Origin: Leucobacter tardus
GTDB taxonomy: Bacteria > Actinomycetota > Actinomycetes > Actinomycetales > Microbacteriaceae
NCBI RefSeq assembly: GCF_017583045.1
Contig: NZ_JAGFBF010000005.1
Coordinates: 372,001 to 436,000, forward strand
Length of the DNA stretch: 64,000 nt
Direction: 5' to 3'
The position numbers and the translations under genes were made by a program. Below the pieces are notes generated by a model that was given only the letters and a program-made list of their open reading frames with translations, was not told where the DNA came from and ran no database searches. Below are positions 42,695 to 52,552 of this stretch, piece after piece. How positions within the stretch are numbered: the stretch's first letter is position 1; each line of letters starts with the position of its first letter.

Positions 42695-43156
42695 TCAGCT
42701 CAGGTGCTGCAGCGCCTCGCGGTACGCACCGAGGTCGCGAGCCTCACCCGGCGCGGTCGCGAACGACGCGGCCACGGCGCCATCGCGGCCGATGAGCACC
42801 GTCGCACGCGTCGCGATGCCGGCCTCCTCGATGAACACTCCGTATTGCTCCGCCACCGCGCCGTGGGGCCAGAAGTCGGAGAGCAGCGAGAACTCGAAGC
42901 CCTCCTGATCGGCCCATGCCTTCAGCGTGAATACGGAATCGATCGAGATGCCGACGAGTCGCACCTGGGCGTCTTCAAACAGCGAGATATTGTCGCGCAG
43001 CTCGCAGAGCTCGCCCTGGCAGATGCCCGAGAATGCGAACGGAAAGAAGACGAGCGCCACGGGGCCGTCGGCGACGAGGTCGCTGAGCGTCAGCTCGGTG
43101 CCGTGCTGATCGGACAGCGTGAATTCGGGGGCCTGGGTACCGGGTGCGATGACCAT
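42695..43156 (-). CDS. ahpE: AhpE-like 1-Cys/2-Cys peroxiredoxin
   Basis: This is a 153-aa thioredoxin-fold peroxidase that reduces hydroperoxides and peroxynitrite. The active-site motif is PFAFSGICQGELC with peroxidatic Cys46; a second Cys51 lies five residues on. In mycobacterial AhpE the equivalent region is PLAFTGIC. The ATG at 43156 follows GAGGAGAAGC. The gene stands alone. The electron donor, probably mycothiol/mycoredoxin, is inferred from the family. Confidence 0.9.
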   Translation of the reverse strand: MVIAPGTQAPEFTLSDQHGTELTLSDLVADGPVALVFFPFAFSGICQGELCELRDNISLFEDAQVRLVGISIDSVFTLKAWADQEGFEFSLLSDFWPHGAVAEQYGVFIEEAGIATRATVLIGRDGAVAASFATAPGEARDLGAYREALQHLS

Positions 43157-43231
43157 GCTTCTCCTCTGTCTGGCGCGCGTCGCGCCGATCGAATCGTGCG
43201 GGGCCCACTGGACCCCTCACCACACTAGGAC

Positions 43232-44293
43232 CTAGAACAGTGTGGGTGCGCCAGGCACATCGTCGACGCGCACTGGTACGGGAGGGTCGCTGCGGGCTCC
43301 GCGGGCGCGCGACGCGGCCGGTCGCTCAAGACCGTGCTTGCGCAGCAGCGGGCGGATCCGACCGGCGAGCGCGCTCCGGTACTCCCGGGGTGCCTGACTG
43401 ACGATCCCCGGGTACATCGCGCGATACCGCGGGACGAGTCCGCGGTCGTACTGCTCCAGCCAATCGAAGAACCACGGTTTGACGTGGGTCCTGAGGTGGA
43501 GCGGTCCGTACACGACGGATCGCGCCCCCGCCGCGCTGATCTCACGAAGCAGGTGATCGAGTTGCTGCGGCGAGTCGGTGAGACCCGGCAGAACCGGCAT
43601 GACGAAGACGTCGCACGGAAGCCCGGCGGCCGACGCCGCGGCGACGGTTTCGAGTCGCGCCCGCGTGGTCGGGGTGCCCGGCTCGATCACCTGCTGCAGC
43701 GGGTCCTCGCCGATGGCGATCGACATCGCCAGCGACACCGGTATGCGATCACTCGCCTCGGCGAGCTCCGGCAAGTCACGTCTCAGCAGTGTGCCCTTGG
43801 TGAGTATCGAGAACGGTGTGTGCGACATCGCGAGCGTCCGGATGATGCCGGGCATCAACCGGTACCGACCCTCCGCACGCTGGTAGGGGTCGGTGTTGGT
43901 GCCGAGAGCGACGAGCTTGCGGGACCAGCTGGGTCGGGACACCTCCCGACCCAGCACCTCGGCGACATTCGTCTTCACGACGATCTGCGAATCGAAGTCC
44001 CGTCCGGGACTCATCTCGAGGTACCGGTGGGATCCGCGGGCGAAGCAGTACACACACGCGTGCGAACACCCCCGGTACGGATTCACCGTCCATGCGAACG
44101 GCATCGACGATGATGCGGGAACTCGGTTCAGCGCGCTCTTGGCGAGGACCTCATGGAAGACCATCCCGGCGAACTCCGGCGTCCGGACGGAACGAAGATG
44201 CCCGGGCATGGCCGCGAGCGTACTCCGCTCCATCCCGGAAAGTACCGAGTTGTCTTCGTTCTCGCTGCGTACGCGCTGGCCGTCCCACCTCAT
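43232..44293 (-). CDS. Rv2578c-family radical SAM protein
   Basis: This is a 353-aa radical SAM enzyme related to spore-photoproduct-lyase-like proteins. The [4Fe-4S]/SAM motif is NPYRGCSHACVYCFAR, with three cysteines in CxxxCxxC. Other family elements are LVALGTNTDPYQRAEGRYRLMPGII, SILTKGTLLRRDLPEL and VMPVLPGLTD. The substrate is unknown; a role in repair of damaged nucleic acid is suspected. The ATG at 44293 is chosen because a LexA-type box (44302-44317) ends 9 bp upstream, so any longer reading would run through an operator. SOS control fits the family. Confidence 0.85.
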   Translation of the reverse strand: MRWDGQRVRSENEDNSVLSGMERSTLAAMPGHLRSVRTPEFAGMVFHEVLAKSALNRVPASSSMPFAWTVNPYRGCSHACVYCFARGSHRYLEMSPGRDFDSQIVVKTNVAEVLGREVSRPSWSRKLVALGTNTDPYQRAEGRYRLMPGIIRTLAMSHTPFSILTKGTLLRRDLPELAEASDRIPVSLAMSIAIGEDPLQQVIEPGTPTTRARLETVAAASAAGLPCDVFVMPVLPGLTDSPQQLDHLLREISAAGARSVVYGPLHLRTHVKPWFFDWLEQYDRGLVPRYRAMYPGIVSQAPREYRSALAGRIRPLLRKHGLERPAASRARGARSDPPVPVRVDDVPGAPTLF

Positions 44294-44301
44294 CTCACCA
44301 T

Positions 44302-44317
44302 TCGAACAAACATTCGA
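44302..44317. promoter_or_regulatory. LexA (SOS) box
   Basis: TCGAAC-AAAC-ATTCGA differs at one base from the actinobacterial SOS consensus TCGAAC-N4-GTTCGA. It lies 9 bp upstream of the radical SAM start and overlaps its probable -10 region. The divergent epimerase start is 143 bp away. Confidence 0.7.
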
Positions 44318-44459
44318 GTCCATGTCCACCCCGACACTCCGGAGCGACTGCGCCCGGGATCCGGTCGACGACGCAACCCCGTCGACCGGCTTCCGCCGAG
44401 CCCCTACGGTGGACGCGTCGGCGTCACCGCGGCGCCGCGGCACGAAGGGGGTCGAGCAC

Positions 44460-46109
44460 ATGCGCGTGGTCGTAGTGGGAGCAACGGGAAACATCGGCAC
44501 GGCGGTACTCAGAGCGCTGCACGAGACCGATGAGGTGACCTCGGTCGTCGGAGTCGCCCGGAGGAGACCCGATTCCGGCGTCGTGCCGTACGCCGATGTG
44601 GCGTGGCACAGCATCGATATCGCTGCGGCAAGCACGGAACTCGATGCCCGCGCGGCGCTCGAGTCGGTCTTCACCGGGGCAGACGCGGTGATCCATCTCG
44701 CCTGGCTGATCCAGCCGAACACCGACCGCTCTCTGCTCAGGCGGGTGAACGTCGCTGGAACGGAGCGTGTCGCACGGGCAGCGGCCGCGGCGGGCGTACC
44801 CCGGCTCCTGGTGTCGTCGTCCGTCGGCGCCTACTCCGCGGATCCCGAGGGCGCGTTCCGCGACGAACAGTGGCCGACCGACGGCATCCGGACGTCCCAC
44901 TACAGCGCAGATAAGGTGGCGCAGGAGCGCGTGCTCGACGCCGTGGAGACCGCGCACCCCGATATGCGCATCGTGCGGATGCGCCCAGCACTCGTCTTCC
45001 AGGGCACTGCGGCATCGGGGATCCAGCGCCTGTTCCTCGGGCCGTGGGCCGGCGCACTCCGCGCTGGGAAGCCACCGGTGCTTCCGCTCCCGAGCGACTT
45101 CCGCTCGGTTCAAGCGGTGCACGCGGACGACGTGGGGCGCGCTTTCGCCGCGGCCGCGACCCGCGACGTTGCGGGAGCGTTCAATCTCGCTGCGGATGAC
45201 GTGCTCGGGCGGGAGGAGCTGGCGAAGATTCTGGATCACGGGCGGGTTGCCACGCTGCCGACCGCGTGGGTGCGAAGCGCGATGACGGTCGCCTATCGAC
45301 TCAGGATTCTGGCCGCCGATCCGGGATGGCTCGATCTGGGGCTCAGCGCGCCGCTCATGGACACCCGTCGCGCGCGCGCCGAGCTCGATTGGGCGCCGCG
45401 CGTCACGGCCGCCGCGGCACTGTCCGAGCTCGTCGACGCCATTCGATCCGGGGAGGGCGGAGACTCCGCCCCGCTCATGCCCCGGCGCCCCCAGCAGCGT
45501 CACCTACCGGGTTCGAACGGCATGTTCACGAGCTCCGATCGTACACGCGACGCCGGGGACACCGCCCCAGGCGAGCGCAGCGCCAGGGATCAGCTCGCGG
45601 CGTCGATGATCGACGCCGGTCTCCTCGGTCTGTATCTCTCCGATCACCTCACGGGGGCAACCGCCGGGGCGGAGCGGGCCGAGCGGATGAGTGCCGACGC
45701 GATCGACACCCCCGTGTACGCGCGCCTCTCCGAAGCGGCACGCGAGATCCGTCTCGAGCGAGCGTTCGTGAAGCGCCTGATCTCCGAACTCGGCGTGCCG
45801 CGGCGCAGGCACCGACAGTTCGCAGGCTGGTTCGCCGAGCACCTGGGACGGCTGAAGGCGAACGGGGCGGTCGTCCGCCGCTCGCCGCTGACCCTCGTGC
45901 TCGAATCCGAGATCATGCGGAGCGCCGTCCTCGCGAAGCTCGGGATGTGGCGCGTGCTCCAGGAGCACGCGCCACATCTCGGGTGGGACCCGGAGGTGTT
46001 CGTCGACCTCGCCGGCCGCGCGGAAGCGCAAGCCGACATGTACAGCGAGGTCCACGAGTACGCCAGACGTCGCGCCTTCCGTTCGGACCGCGACGTCTTT
46101 CCGGAGTGA
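44460..46109 (+). CDS. NAD-dependent epimerase fused to a C-terminal helical domain
   Basis: This is a 549-aa two-part protein. Residues 1 to about 320 are an extended SDR: the NAD motif GATGNIG (7-13), VSSSVGAYS (118-126), and catalytic Y148/K152 in HYSADKVAQE. After a polar linker (about 340-385, rich in Pro, Arg and Ser) comes a 160-residue all-helical domain. It begins ARDQLAASMIDAGLLGLYLSDHL and ends HEYARRRAFRSDRDVFPE, and has a ferritin-like helix bundle pattern without an obvious metal site. The ATG at 44460 follows GAAGGGGG. The substrate is not known. A 96-bp gap leads to the alcohol dehydrogenase on the same strand. Confidence 0.8.
   Translation: MRVVVVGATGNIGTAVLRALHETDEVTSVVGVARRRPDSGVVPYADVAWHSIDIAAASTELDARAALESVFTGADAVIHLAWLIQPNTDRSLLRRVNVAGTERVARAAAAAGVPRLLVSSSVGAYSADPEGAFRDEQWPTDGIRTSHYSADKVAQERVLDAVETAHPDMRIVRMRPALVFQGTAASGIQRLFLGPWAGALRAGKPPVLPLPSDFRSVQAVHADDVGRAFAAAATRDVAGAFNLAADDVLGREELAKILDHGRVATLPTAWVRSAMTVAYRLRILAADPGWLDLGLSAPLMDTRRARAELDWAPRVTAAAALSELVDAIRSGEGGDSAPLMPRRPQQRHLPGSNGMFTSSDRTRDAGDTAPGERSARDQLAASMIDAGLLGLYLSDHLTGATAGAERAERMSADAIDTPVYARLSEAAREIRLERAFVKRLISELGVPRRRHRQFAGWFAEHLGRLKANGAVVRRSPLTLVLESEIMRSAVLAKLGMWRVLQEHAPHLGWDPEVFVDLAGRAEAQADMYSEVHEYARRRAFRSDRDVFPE
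45944..45978. repeat. 35-nt near-perfect palindrome inside a coding region
   Basis: GATGTGGCGCGTGCTCC (45944-45960), a single A, then the exact reverse complement (45962-45978). Weaker pairing continues for about five more bases on each side. It lies within codons about 495-507 of the epimerase fusion. Confidence 0.85.
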
Positions 46110-46205
46110 CGCTCCGGTCGCGCAACCCCCTTGTCCGGGCGCCCGTCGCGCCGAGAGGGTGGAGGACCGAACACCGCAACACACCGAACCCCGAGGAGGA
46201 ACTCA

Positions 46206-47414
46206 GTGCGCGCACTCACCTGGCAGGGCACCCGTAAGGTCAGCGTCGAAACCGTCCCCGATCCGGTACTGCAGCAACCCGACGACGCAATCGTGCAGAT
46301 CACGTCGTCCGCCATTTGCGGCTCCGATCTGCATCTCTACGAGGTTCTCGGACCGTACATGGATGCGGGCGACATCGTCGGACACGAACCGATGGGGGTG
46401 GTCGTCGACGCCGGCCCAGAAGCGGGGGTGCGCGCCGGAGATCGCGTCGTCGTGCCCTTCAACGTCTCGTGCGGGCACTGCTGGATGTGCACGCGTGGAC
46501 TGCAGTCCCAGTGCGAGACGACGCAGGTGCGCGAGTACGGATCCGGAGCCGCCCTCCTGGGATTCTCGAGACTCTACGGCTCCGTCCCCGGCGGTCAGGC
46601 GGAGTACCTCCGCGTCCCCCACGCGGGATACGGGCTCATCCCGGTCGGGTCCGACCTTCCGGACCACCGCTATCTCTTCCTCAGCGACATCCTGCCCACG
46701 GCTTGGCAGGGCGTGCAGTACGCGGGCACCCGGGCGGGAGACACGCTCGCCGTGTACGGACTCGGACCCGTGGGTCAGCTGTGCGCGCGCATCGGTGTGC
46801 ACCTCGGCGCCCGGGTCTTCGGCATCGATCCCGAGCCCGAGCGCCGGGCGATGGCCGCGCGGCACGGGGTCGAAGTGTTCGATGCGGAAGACTCGACCGC
46901 GGACGCTATCCGAGACGTCACGGACGGACGCGGACCCGACGCCGTCGTCGACGCCGTCGGCATGGAGGCCCACGGCTCACCCGTGGGAAAGCTCGCTCAC
47001 CGGGTCACGGCACTCATGCCCGACGCCGTCGGCCGCAAACTCATGGAGACGGGTGGCATCGACCGGCTCGCCGCGCTCCACTCCGCGATCGATCTGGTCC
47101 GCCGGGGCGGGACCCTCTCGCTGAGCGGGGTGTACGGCGGGCAGGCCAGTCCCATGCCCCTGCTCAGCCTGTTCGACAAGCAGGTGCAGATGCGCATGGG
47201 TCAGTGCAACGTCAAGTCCTGGATCTCCGATCTGCTGCCGCTGGTCGAGGACAGCCGGGACCCGCTCGGTCTCGACGACCTCGTCACCCACCGGCTGTCG
47301 CTCGAGGACGCGCCGACCGGCTACGAGATGTTCCAGGGCAAGACCGACGGGTGCATCAAGGTCGTCCTCGACCCGAGTCTCGCGGCGGGAAGCATCGGCC
47401 AGACGAACGCCTGA
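46206..47414 (+). CDS. zinc-dependent alcohol dehydrogenase
   Basis: This is a 402-aa medium-chain dehydrogenase. Catalytic zinc ligands are in SAICGSDLHLY and VGHEPMGVVVDAG; the structural zinc site is CGHCWMCTRGLQSQC. The NAD motif is VYGLGPVGQLCARIGVHLGA. Its closest visible character is the group around glutathione-independent formaldehyde dehydrogenases. Start: GTG at 46206 behind GAGGAGG. It may be co-transcribed with the epimerase upstream, and a strong terminator follows. Confidence 0.88.
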   Translation: MRALTWQGTRKVSVETVPDPVLQQPDDAIVQITSSAICGSDLHLYEVLGPYMDAGDIVGHEPMGVVVDAGPEAGVRAGDRVVVPFNVSCGHCWMCTRGLQSQCETTQVREYGSGAALLGFSRLYGSVPGGQAEYLRVPHAGYGLIPVGSDLPDHRYLFLSDILPTAWQGVQYAGTRAGDTLAVYGLGPVGQLCARIGVHLGARVFGIDPEPERRAMAARHGVEVFDAEDSTADAIRDVTDGRGPDAVVDAVGMEAHGSPVGKLAHRVTALMPDAVGRKLMETGGIDRLAALHSAIDLVRRGGTLSLSGVYGGQASPMPLLSLFDKQVQMRMGQCNVKSWISDLLPLVEDSRDPLGLDDLVTHRLSLEDAPTGYEMFQGKTDGCIKVVLDPSLAAGSIGQTNA

Positions 47415-47420
47415 ACCGAC

Positions 47421-47458
47421 CGCTCGGTCCGCACCCGGCACGCGGTGCGGACCGAGCG
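47421..47458. terminator. terminator after alcohol dehydrogenase
   Basis: A perfect 15-bp stem (CGCTCGGTCCGCACC at 47421-47435, complement at 47444-47458) with an 8-nt loop followed by ATTTGTT, a factor-independent terminator. Confidence 0.9.
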
Positions 47459-47574
47459 ATTTGTTCGCTAGTCTGGGACTGCTCGCGAACCCGCGGGCAC
47501 CGACGTGCTGTCCGTCGACGGAACTACCCCCGCCGCAGCTCAGGCAGTACGGACCCATGTGAGGAGCAACGAAC

Positions 47575-50301
47575 GTGGCTGTGAACACGCAGGATCCCTA
47601 CGCACCGGATCACGACGACCAGGACCCTCAGGAGACTGCGGAGTGGCGCGAGTCGCTCGACGCCGTCGTCGAGGAGCGCGGACCGGGTCGGGGCCGCGAG
47701 ATCATGACGAGCCTCCTCGCACGGTCGCGCGAGCTGCACCTCAGCGTGCCCCAGGTGCCGACCACGGACTACGTGAACACCATCGCCTCTGCGAACGAGC
47801 CCGACTTCCCGGGCAACGAAGAACTCGAGCGCAAGTACCGCAGCTGGATCCGTTGGAACGCCGCGATGACCGTGCACCGCGCGCAGCGCCCCGACATCGC
47901 CGTCGGCGGACACATCTCAAGCTATGCATCGGCCGCTTCACTGTACGAGATCGGCCTCAACCACTTCTTCCGCGGCAAGGACCACCCCGGCGGCGGCGAT
48001 CAGATCTTCTTCCAGGGCCACGCCTCCCCCGGCATGTACGCCCGCGCGTTCCTGGAGGGCCGCCTCTCCGAGGACGATCTCGACGGCTTCCGACAGGAGA
48101 AGTCGCACGATGGCGGAGGGCTGCCGAGCTACCCCCACCCCCGTCTGCTGCCCGAGTTCTGGCAGTTCCCGACGGTCTCCATGGGCATCGGCCCGATCAA
48201 CGCCATCTACCAGGCGCAGGCGAACAAGTACCTCACGAACCGCGGCATCAAGGACTGCTCGGACCAGCACGTGTGGGCGTTCCTCGGCGACGGCGAGATG
48301 GACGAGGTCGAGAGCCGCGGCCAGCTGCAGGTCGCGGCGAACGAGGGACTCGACAACCTCACCTTCGTGATCAACTGCAACCTGCAGCGTCTGGACGGAC
48401 CGGTTCGCGGCAACGGCAAGATCATCCAGGAGCTCGAGAGCTACTTCCGCGGAGCCGGTTGGAACGTGATCAAGGTCGTGTGGGGTCGCGAGTGGGACGA
48501 CCTGCTCGAGCGCGACCAGGACGGCGCGCTGCTGAACCTCATGAACACCACGCCGGACGGCGACTTCCAGACGTACAAGGCCGAGAGCGGCGCGTTCGTG
48601 CGCGAGCACTTTTTCGGTCGCGACGAGCGCGCGGCGAAACTCGTCGAGGACTACAGCGACGACGAGATCTGGGGTCTGCGCCGTGGGGGCCACGACTACC
48701 GGAAGGTGTACTCCGCGTTCAAGGCCGCCACCGAGCACAAGGGACGGCCGACGGTCATTCTCGCGAAGACGATCAAGGGCTACGGCCTCGGACCGCACTT
48801 CGAGGGCCGCAATGCGACCCACCAGATGAAGAAGATGACGCTCGAGGATCTGAAGCAGTTCCGCGATCAGATGCACATTCCGATCACGGATGAGCAGCTC
48901 GAGGAGAACCCCTACCTTCCCCCGTACTACCACCCGGGCGACGACGACGAGGCGATTCAGTACATCCACGAGCGCCGTCGCGAGCTCGGCGGCTATCTGC
49001 CCGAGCGCCGCTCGCGGCACACCGACCTCTCGGTGCCCGAGGACAAGAGCTACGCGATCGCGAAGAAGGGGTCGGGCCAGCAGGAGGCCGCGACCACCAT
49101 GGTGTTCGTGCGACTGCTCAAGGACCTGATGCGCGACCAGAACTTCGGTTCGCGGTTCGTCCCGATCATTCCCGATGAGGCGCGCACCTTCGGCATGGAT
49201 TCGTACTTCCCGACCTCCAAGATCTACAATCCGCACGGGCAGAACTACACGTCCGTCGATCGGGACCTGCTGCTCGCCTACAAGGAGAGCCCGCAGGGTG
49301 TGCTGCTGCACGTCGGCATCAATGAGGCGGGAGCGACGGCGGCGTTCACGGCGATCGGCACCACGTACTCGACCCAGGGCGAGCCGCTCATCCCGATCTA
49401 CATCTTCTACTCGATGTTCGGGTTCCAGCGCACCGCCGACGCCATTTGGGCGGCGGGCGATCAGATGGCGCGCGGGTTCCTGATCGGGGCGACCGCTGGA
49501 CGCACCACGCTCACGGGAGAGGGCCTGCAGCACGCAGACGGGCATTCGCTCGCGCTCGCGTCGACCAACCCCGCCGTGCTCGCGTATGACCCCGCGTACG
49601 GGTACGAGATCGGCCACATCATGCGCTCGGGCATCGAGCGCATGTACGGCGGCGAGCACGACGACCCGAACGTCATGTACTACCTCACGGTCTACAACGA
49701 GCCCATCCTTCAGCCGGCCGAGCCGGAAGATGTCGATGTCGATGGCATCGTGCGGGGTATGCACCTGGTGAGCGCAGCCGGCACGGGCACGCACCGGGCG
49801 CAGATTCTCGCATCGGGCGTCGCCGTGCCGTGGGCGCGCGAAGCGCAGCAGTTGCTCGCCGACGACTGGGACGTGGCGGCCGACGTCTGGAGTGTCACGA
49901 GCTGGGGCGAGCTGCGTCGCGATGGTGTCGAGGCCGAGCGTCACAACTTCCTTCACCCGGAGGAGACCGCGCGCACCCCGTACCTCGCCGAGCGACTCGC
50001 GGACGCCGATGGGCCCATCGTCGCCGTGAGCGACTGGTCCACGCAGGTCCCCGATCTCATTCGTCCCTACGTGCCCGGTGACTACACCGTACTGGGCGCA
50101 GACGGCTTCGGCTTCTCCGACACCCGTGCAGCTGCGCGTCGGTACTTCTCGATCGACCGCGAGTCGGTGGTCGTGCGCGTGCTGCAGCGGCTTGCGGCGC
50201 AGGGCGAGATCGACGCGGACGTACCGCGGAAGGCTGCAGAGAAATACCGTCTGCTCGACGTCAACGCCGGTTCCACCGGCGGCGCTGGCGGAGACGCGTA
50301 A
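47575..50301 (+). CDS. aceE: pyruvate dehydrogenase E1 component, homodimeric
   Basis: This is a 908-aa thiamine-diphosphate enzyme of the pyruvate dehydrogenase complex, producing acetyl groups for E2. The ThDP motif is [32 protein letters not shown]. Other signatures are [19 protein letters not shown] and [20 protein letters not shown]. The length is that of the AceE homodimer type. Start: GTG at 47575 behind GAGGAG. Its position directly before fasR-fabD-fabH-acpP-fabF is common in actinobacteria and places acetyl-CoA supply beside its use. Confidence 0.97.
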   Translation: MAVNTQDPYAPDHDDQDPQETAEWRESLDAVVEERGPGRGREIMTSLLARSRELHLSVPQVPTTDYVNTIASANEPDFPGNEELERKYRSWIRWNAAMTVHRAQRPDIAVGGHISSYASAASLYEIGLNHFFRGKDHPGGGDQIFFQGHASPGMYARAFLEGRLSEDDLDGFRQEKSHDGGGLPSYPHPRLLPEFWQFPTVSMGIGPINAIYQAQANKYLTNRGIKDCSDQHVWAFLGDGEMDEVESRGQLQVAANEGLDNLTFVINCNLQRLDGPVRGNGKIIQELESYFRGAGWNVIKVVWGREWDDLLERDQDGALLNLMNTTPDGDFQTYKAESGAFVREHFFGRDERAAKLVEDYSDDEIWGLRRGGHDYRKVYSAFKAATEHKGRPTVILAKTIKGYGLGPHFEGRNATHQMKKMTLEDLKQFRDQMHIPITDEQLEENPYLPPYYHPGDDDEAIQYIHERRRELGGYLPERRSRHTDLSVPEDKSYAIAKKGSGQQEAATTMVFVRLLKDLMRDQNFGSRFVPIIPDEARTFGMDSYFPTSKIYNPHGQNYTSVDRDLLLAYKESPQGVLLHVGINEAGATAAFTAIGTTYSTQGEPLIPIYIFYSMFGFQRTADAIWAAGDQMARGFLIGATAGRTTLTGEGLQHADGHSLALASTNPAVLAYDPAYGYEIGHIMRSGIERMYGGEHDDPNVMYYLTVYNEPILQPAEPEDVDVDGIVRGMHLVSAAGTGTHRAQILASGVAVPWAREAQQLLADDWDVAADVWSVTSWGELRRDGVEAERHNFLHPEETARTPYLAERLADADGPIVAVSDWSTQVPDLIRPYVPGDYTVLGADGFGFSDTRAAARRYFSIDRESVVVRVLQRLAAQGEIDADVPRKAAEKYRLLDVNAGSTGGAGGDA

Positions 50302-50318
50302 GGCGGTCGCCGACGTCT

Positions 50319-51521
50319 ATGGCCCAGGAGAAGGAGCAGGAGCTCAACTGGCTGCGGCTCATCTCGGGTGAGCTCGCCACGCAGACCGTGGCGCGACTCG
50401 AGGCGACGCTGCCCTGGTACAGCGATATGCCACCGGGGCGGCGTTCCGCGGTCGGTCTCGTCGCGCAGACCGGGATCAGCTCGTTCATCCAGTGGTATGA
50501 GGATCCGACCTCGACGCCGTGGATCGCTTCGGACGTCTTCAGCTCGGCTCCGCGCGAGCTGCTCCGATCGATCAGCCTCCAGGAGACGCTGCAGCTCATC
50601 CGGGTCGTGGTGTCCGTCGTCGAAGAGCGGGTCGCGACGCGCAGCGAGGACCTCCGCGAGGCGATCCTCCATTACTCGCGCGATGTCGCGTTCGCGGCGG
50701 CGGACGTCTACGCCCGAGCCGCAGAGGCACGGGGCCTCTGGGATGCCCGTCTCGAGGCCCTCGTGGTCGACTCGATCCTGACGGGCGAGTCCGACGACGA
50801 GCTGCCGAGCCGCATCGCCGCTCTCGGGTGGCACGGCCACGGCGAGTCCGCGGTGCTCGTCGGCACGTCGGAACGCGTCGTCGACGTCGATCAGCTGCGC
50901 CGAACCGCGCGACACGCCGGAGCCGACGTGCTGATCGGCCTCCAGGGCACCCGCCTGGTCCTGGTGCTCGGACGCATGGAGGTCGCGCAGCGCGAGACGA
51001 ACGCATCGGCTCCGGAACCCCTCGACTTCCCGGAGATCGCGGCACGTCTCGCCGAGGGATTCTCGGACGGTCCGCTGGTGCTCGGGCCGACGGTCCCCAA
51101 CCTCGTCTCGGCGTCGCGAAGTGCCCGCGCCGCGCTCGCCGGTGTCGCGGTGGCGCGGTCGTGGCGACGCGCGACGCGACCGGTGCTCGCGGACGACCTG
51201 CTGCCCGAACGCGCCCTCGCCGGAGACGGACTCGCCAGGCGCAGTCTGATCGAGCAGATCTACGAACCGCTCCAGGATCAGCCGCGCGAACTGCTCGAAA
51301 CGCTGTGGTGCTACCTCGACAACGGTCGGTCGCTCGAAGCCACCGCACGTGAGCTCTTCGTGCACCCGAACACCGTCAGGTACCGCTTGAAGAAGGTCAC
51401 CGACCTGATCGGCTGGAACGCGACGGGAGCGCGTGAAGCATTGATTCTGCAGGCTGCGCTCATCGTCGGTTCCATCGCGGAGCACGGCGTGAAACGCGGT
51501 CCGCAGCGCGCGAAGCCCTGA
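50319..51521 (+). CDS. fasR: PucR-type regulator of fatty acid synthesis (FasR-like)
   Basis: This is a 400-aa regulator with a C-terminal PucR/CdaR helix-turn-helix: LLETLWCYLDNGRSLEATARELFVHPNTVRYRLKKV. The N-terminal part has no recognisable DNA-binding motif and may sense a ligand. Its place between aceE and fabD matches FasR of Streptomyces and Mycobacterium, an activator of the downstream fab genes that responds to long-chain acyl-CoA. It starts 17 bp after aceE, in the same direction. Confidence 0.85.
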   Translation: MAQEKEQELNWLRLISGELATQTVARLEATLPWYSDMPPGRRSAVGLVAQTGISSFIQWYEDPTSTPWIASDVFSSAPRELLRSISLQETLQLIRVVVSVVEERVATRSEDLREAILHYSRDVAFAAADVYARAAEARGLWDARLEALVVDSILTGESDDELPSRIAALGWHGHGESAVLVGTSERVVDVDQLRRTARHAGADVLIGLQGTRLVLVLGRMEVAQRETNASAPEPLDFPEIAARLAEGFSDGPLVLGPTVPNLVSASRSARAALAGVAVARSWRRATRPVLADDLLPERALAGDGLARRSLIEQIYEPLQDQPRELLETLWCYLDNGRSLEATARELFVHPNTVRYRLKKVTDLIGWNATGAREALILQAALIVGSIAEHGVKRGPQRAKP

Positions 51522-51608
51522 TCGATTTCACGATTCCTCCAACGATCGATCGAATTTGTGGTGCCCCATATGCAGGGATTCCGGACTCGATCTGAGAAAC
51601 TGGAAGAC

Positions 51609-52541
51609 GTGATTGTCATCGCCTGCCCTGGACAGGGCTCACAGACTCCCGGATTCTTGCAGCCGTGGCTCGAGGACTCGGCGTCGCGCACGTTCCTCGG
51701 CGAAGCGTCCGAGCGGATCGGTATCGACCTCATCGCGCACGGTACCGAGAGCGACGCCGACACGATCCGCGACACCTCGGTGGCGCAGCCCCTCATCGTC
51801 GCGGCGAGCCTGTTGGCGTGGCGCGCACTCGGCGCCCGCACTGGACTCGAGAGCGTCGGCGTGGCCGGCCACTCCGTCGGCGAGTTCGCCGCCGCCGCCG
51901 CAGCCGGAGTGCTCGACGAGAGCGATGCGCTCGCGCTGGTCGGTACGCGTGGTCGCGCGATGGCCGAGGCGGCCGCGCTCACTGAGACCGGCATGGCCGC
52001 GGTCGTCGGAGGCACCGAGAACGACGTGCTCGAGCAGATCGCGGCAAACGGGTTGACCGCTGCGAACCGCAACGGCGGCGGACAGATCGTCGCCGCGGGC
52101 GATCTTCCCGGGCTCGAAGCGCTCGGCGAGAACGCGCCCCGGGGTGCGCGCGTGATCCCCCTCCAGGTCGCGGGCGCCTTCCACACCGAGTACATGGCGT
52201 CGGCCGTCCCCGTGCTCGCCGAGGCGGCGCAATCGGTGCAGATTTCTACCCCGATACGTCGTCTCTGGACGAACGCGGACGGTTCGCTCGTCGACGACGG
52301 CGCGCGGTACCTCGAGCTGCTCGTCTCGCAGATCGCGAACCCGGTGCGCTGGGACGCCTGCATGGCGAGCTTCCAGGCGAACGGCATCACCGGCCTCATC
52401 GAACTCACCCCGGCGGGCGCGCTGACGGGCATCGCGAAGCGCGGACTGCGCGGTGTGCCGACCGTTGCGGTGAAGACTCCTGAAGATCTGGACGCGGCGG
52501 TCGCCATGATCGCCGACGCCTCGACCTCCTCGGAACAGTAA
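51609..52541 (+). CDS. fabD: malonyl-CoA:ACP transacylase FabD
   Basis: This is a 310-aa enzyme that loads malonyl groups from CoA onto ACP. The first motif is VIACPGQGSQTPGFL, the active-site Ser is in GVAGHSVGEFAAA, the His in QVAGAFHTEYM, and SQIANPVRWDACM is also typical. Start: GTG at 51609 with a modest GGAAG upstream; ATG codons at 51558 and 51570 would add an N-terminus not seen in the family. It is the first gene of the fabD-fabH-acpP-fabF series. Confidence 0.94.
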   Translation: MIVIACPGQGSQTPGFLQPWLEDSASRTFLGEASERIGIDLIAHGTESDADTIRDTSVAQPLIVAASLLAWRALGARTGLESVGVAGHSVGEFAAAAAAGVLDESDALALVGTRGRAMAEAAALTETGMAAVVGGTENDVLEQIAANGLTAANRNGGGQIVAAGDLPGLEALGENAPRGARVIPLQVAGAFHTEYMASAVPVLAEAAQSVQISTPIRRLWTNADGSLVDDGARYLELLVSQIANPVRWDACMASFQANGITGLIELTPAGALTGIAKRGLRGVPTVAVKTPEDLDAAVAMIADASTSSEQ

Positions 52542-52552
52542 GGAACCGAACT

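Noticed and set aside
43893-44459. N-terminal extension of the epimerase frame
   Set aside because: It runs antisense through the radical SAM gene and the LexA box; the Rossmann start and ribosome site place the start at 44460.
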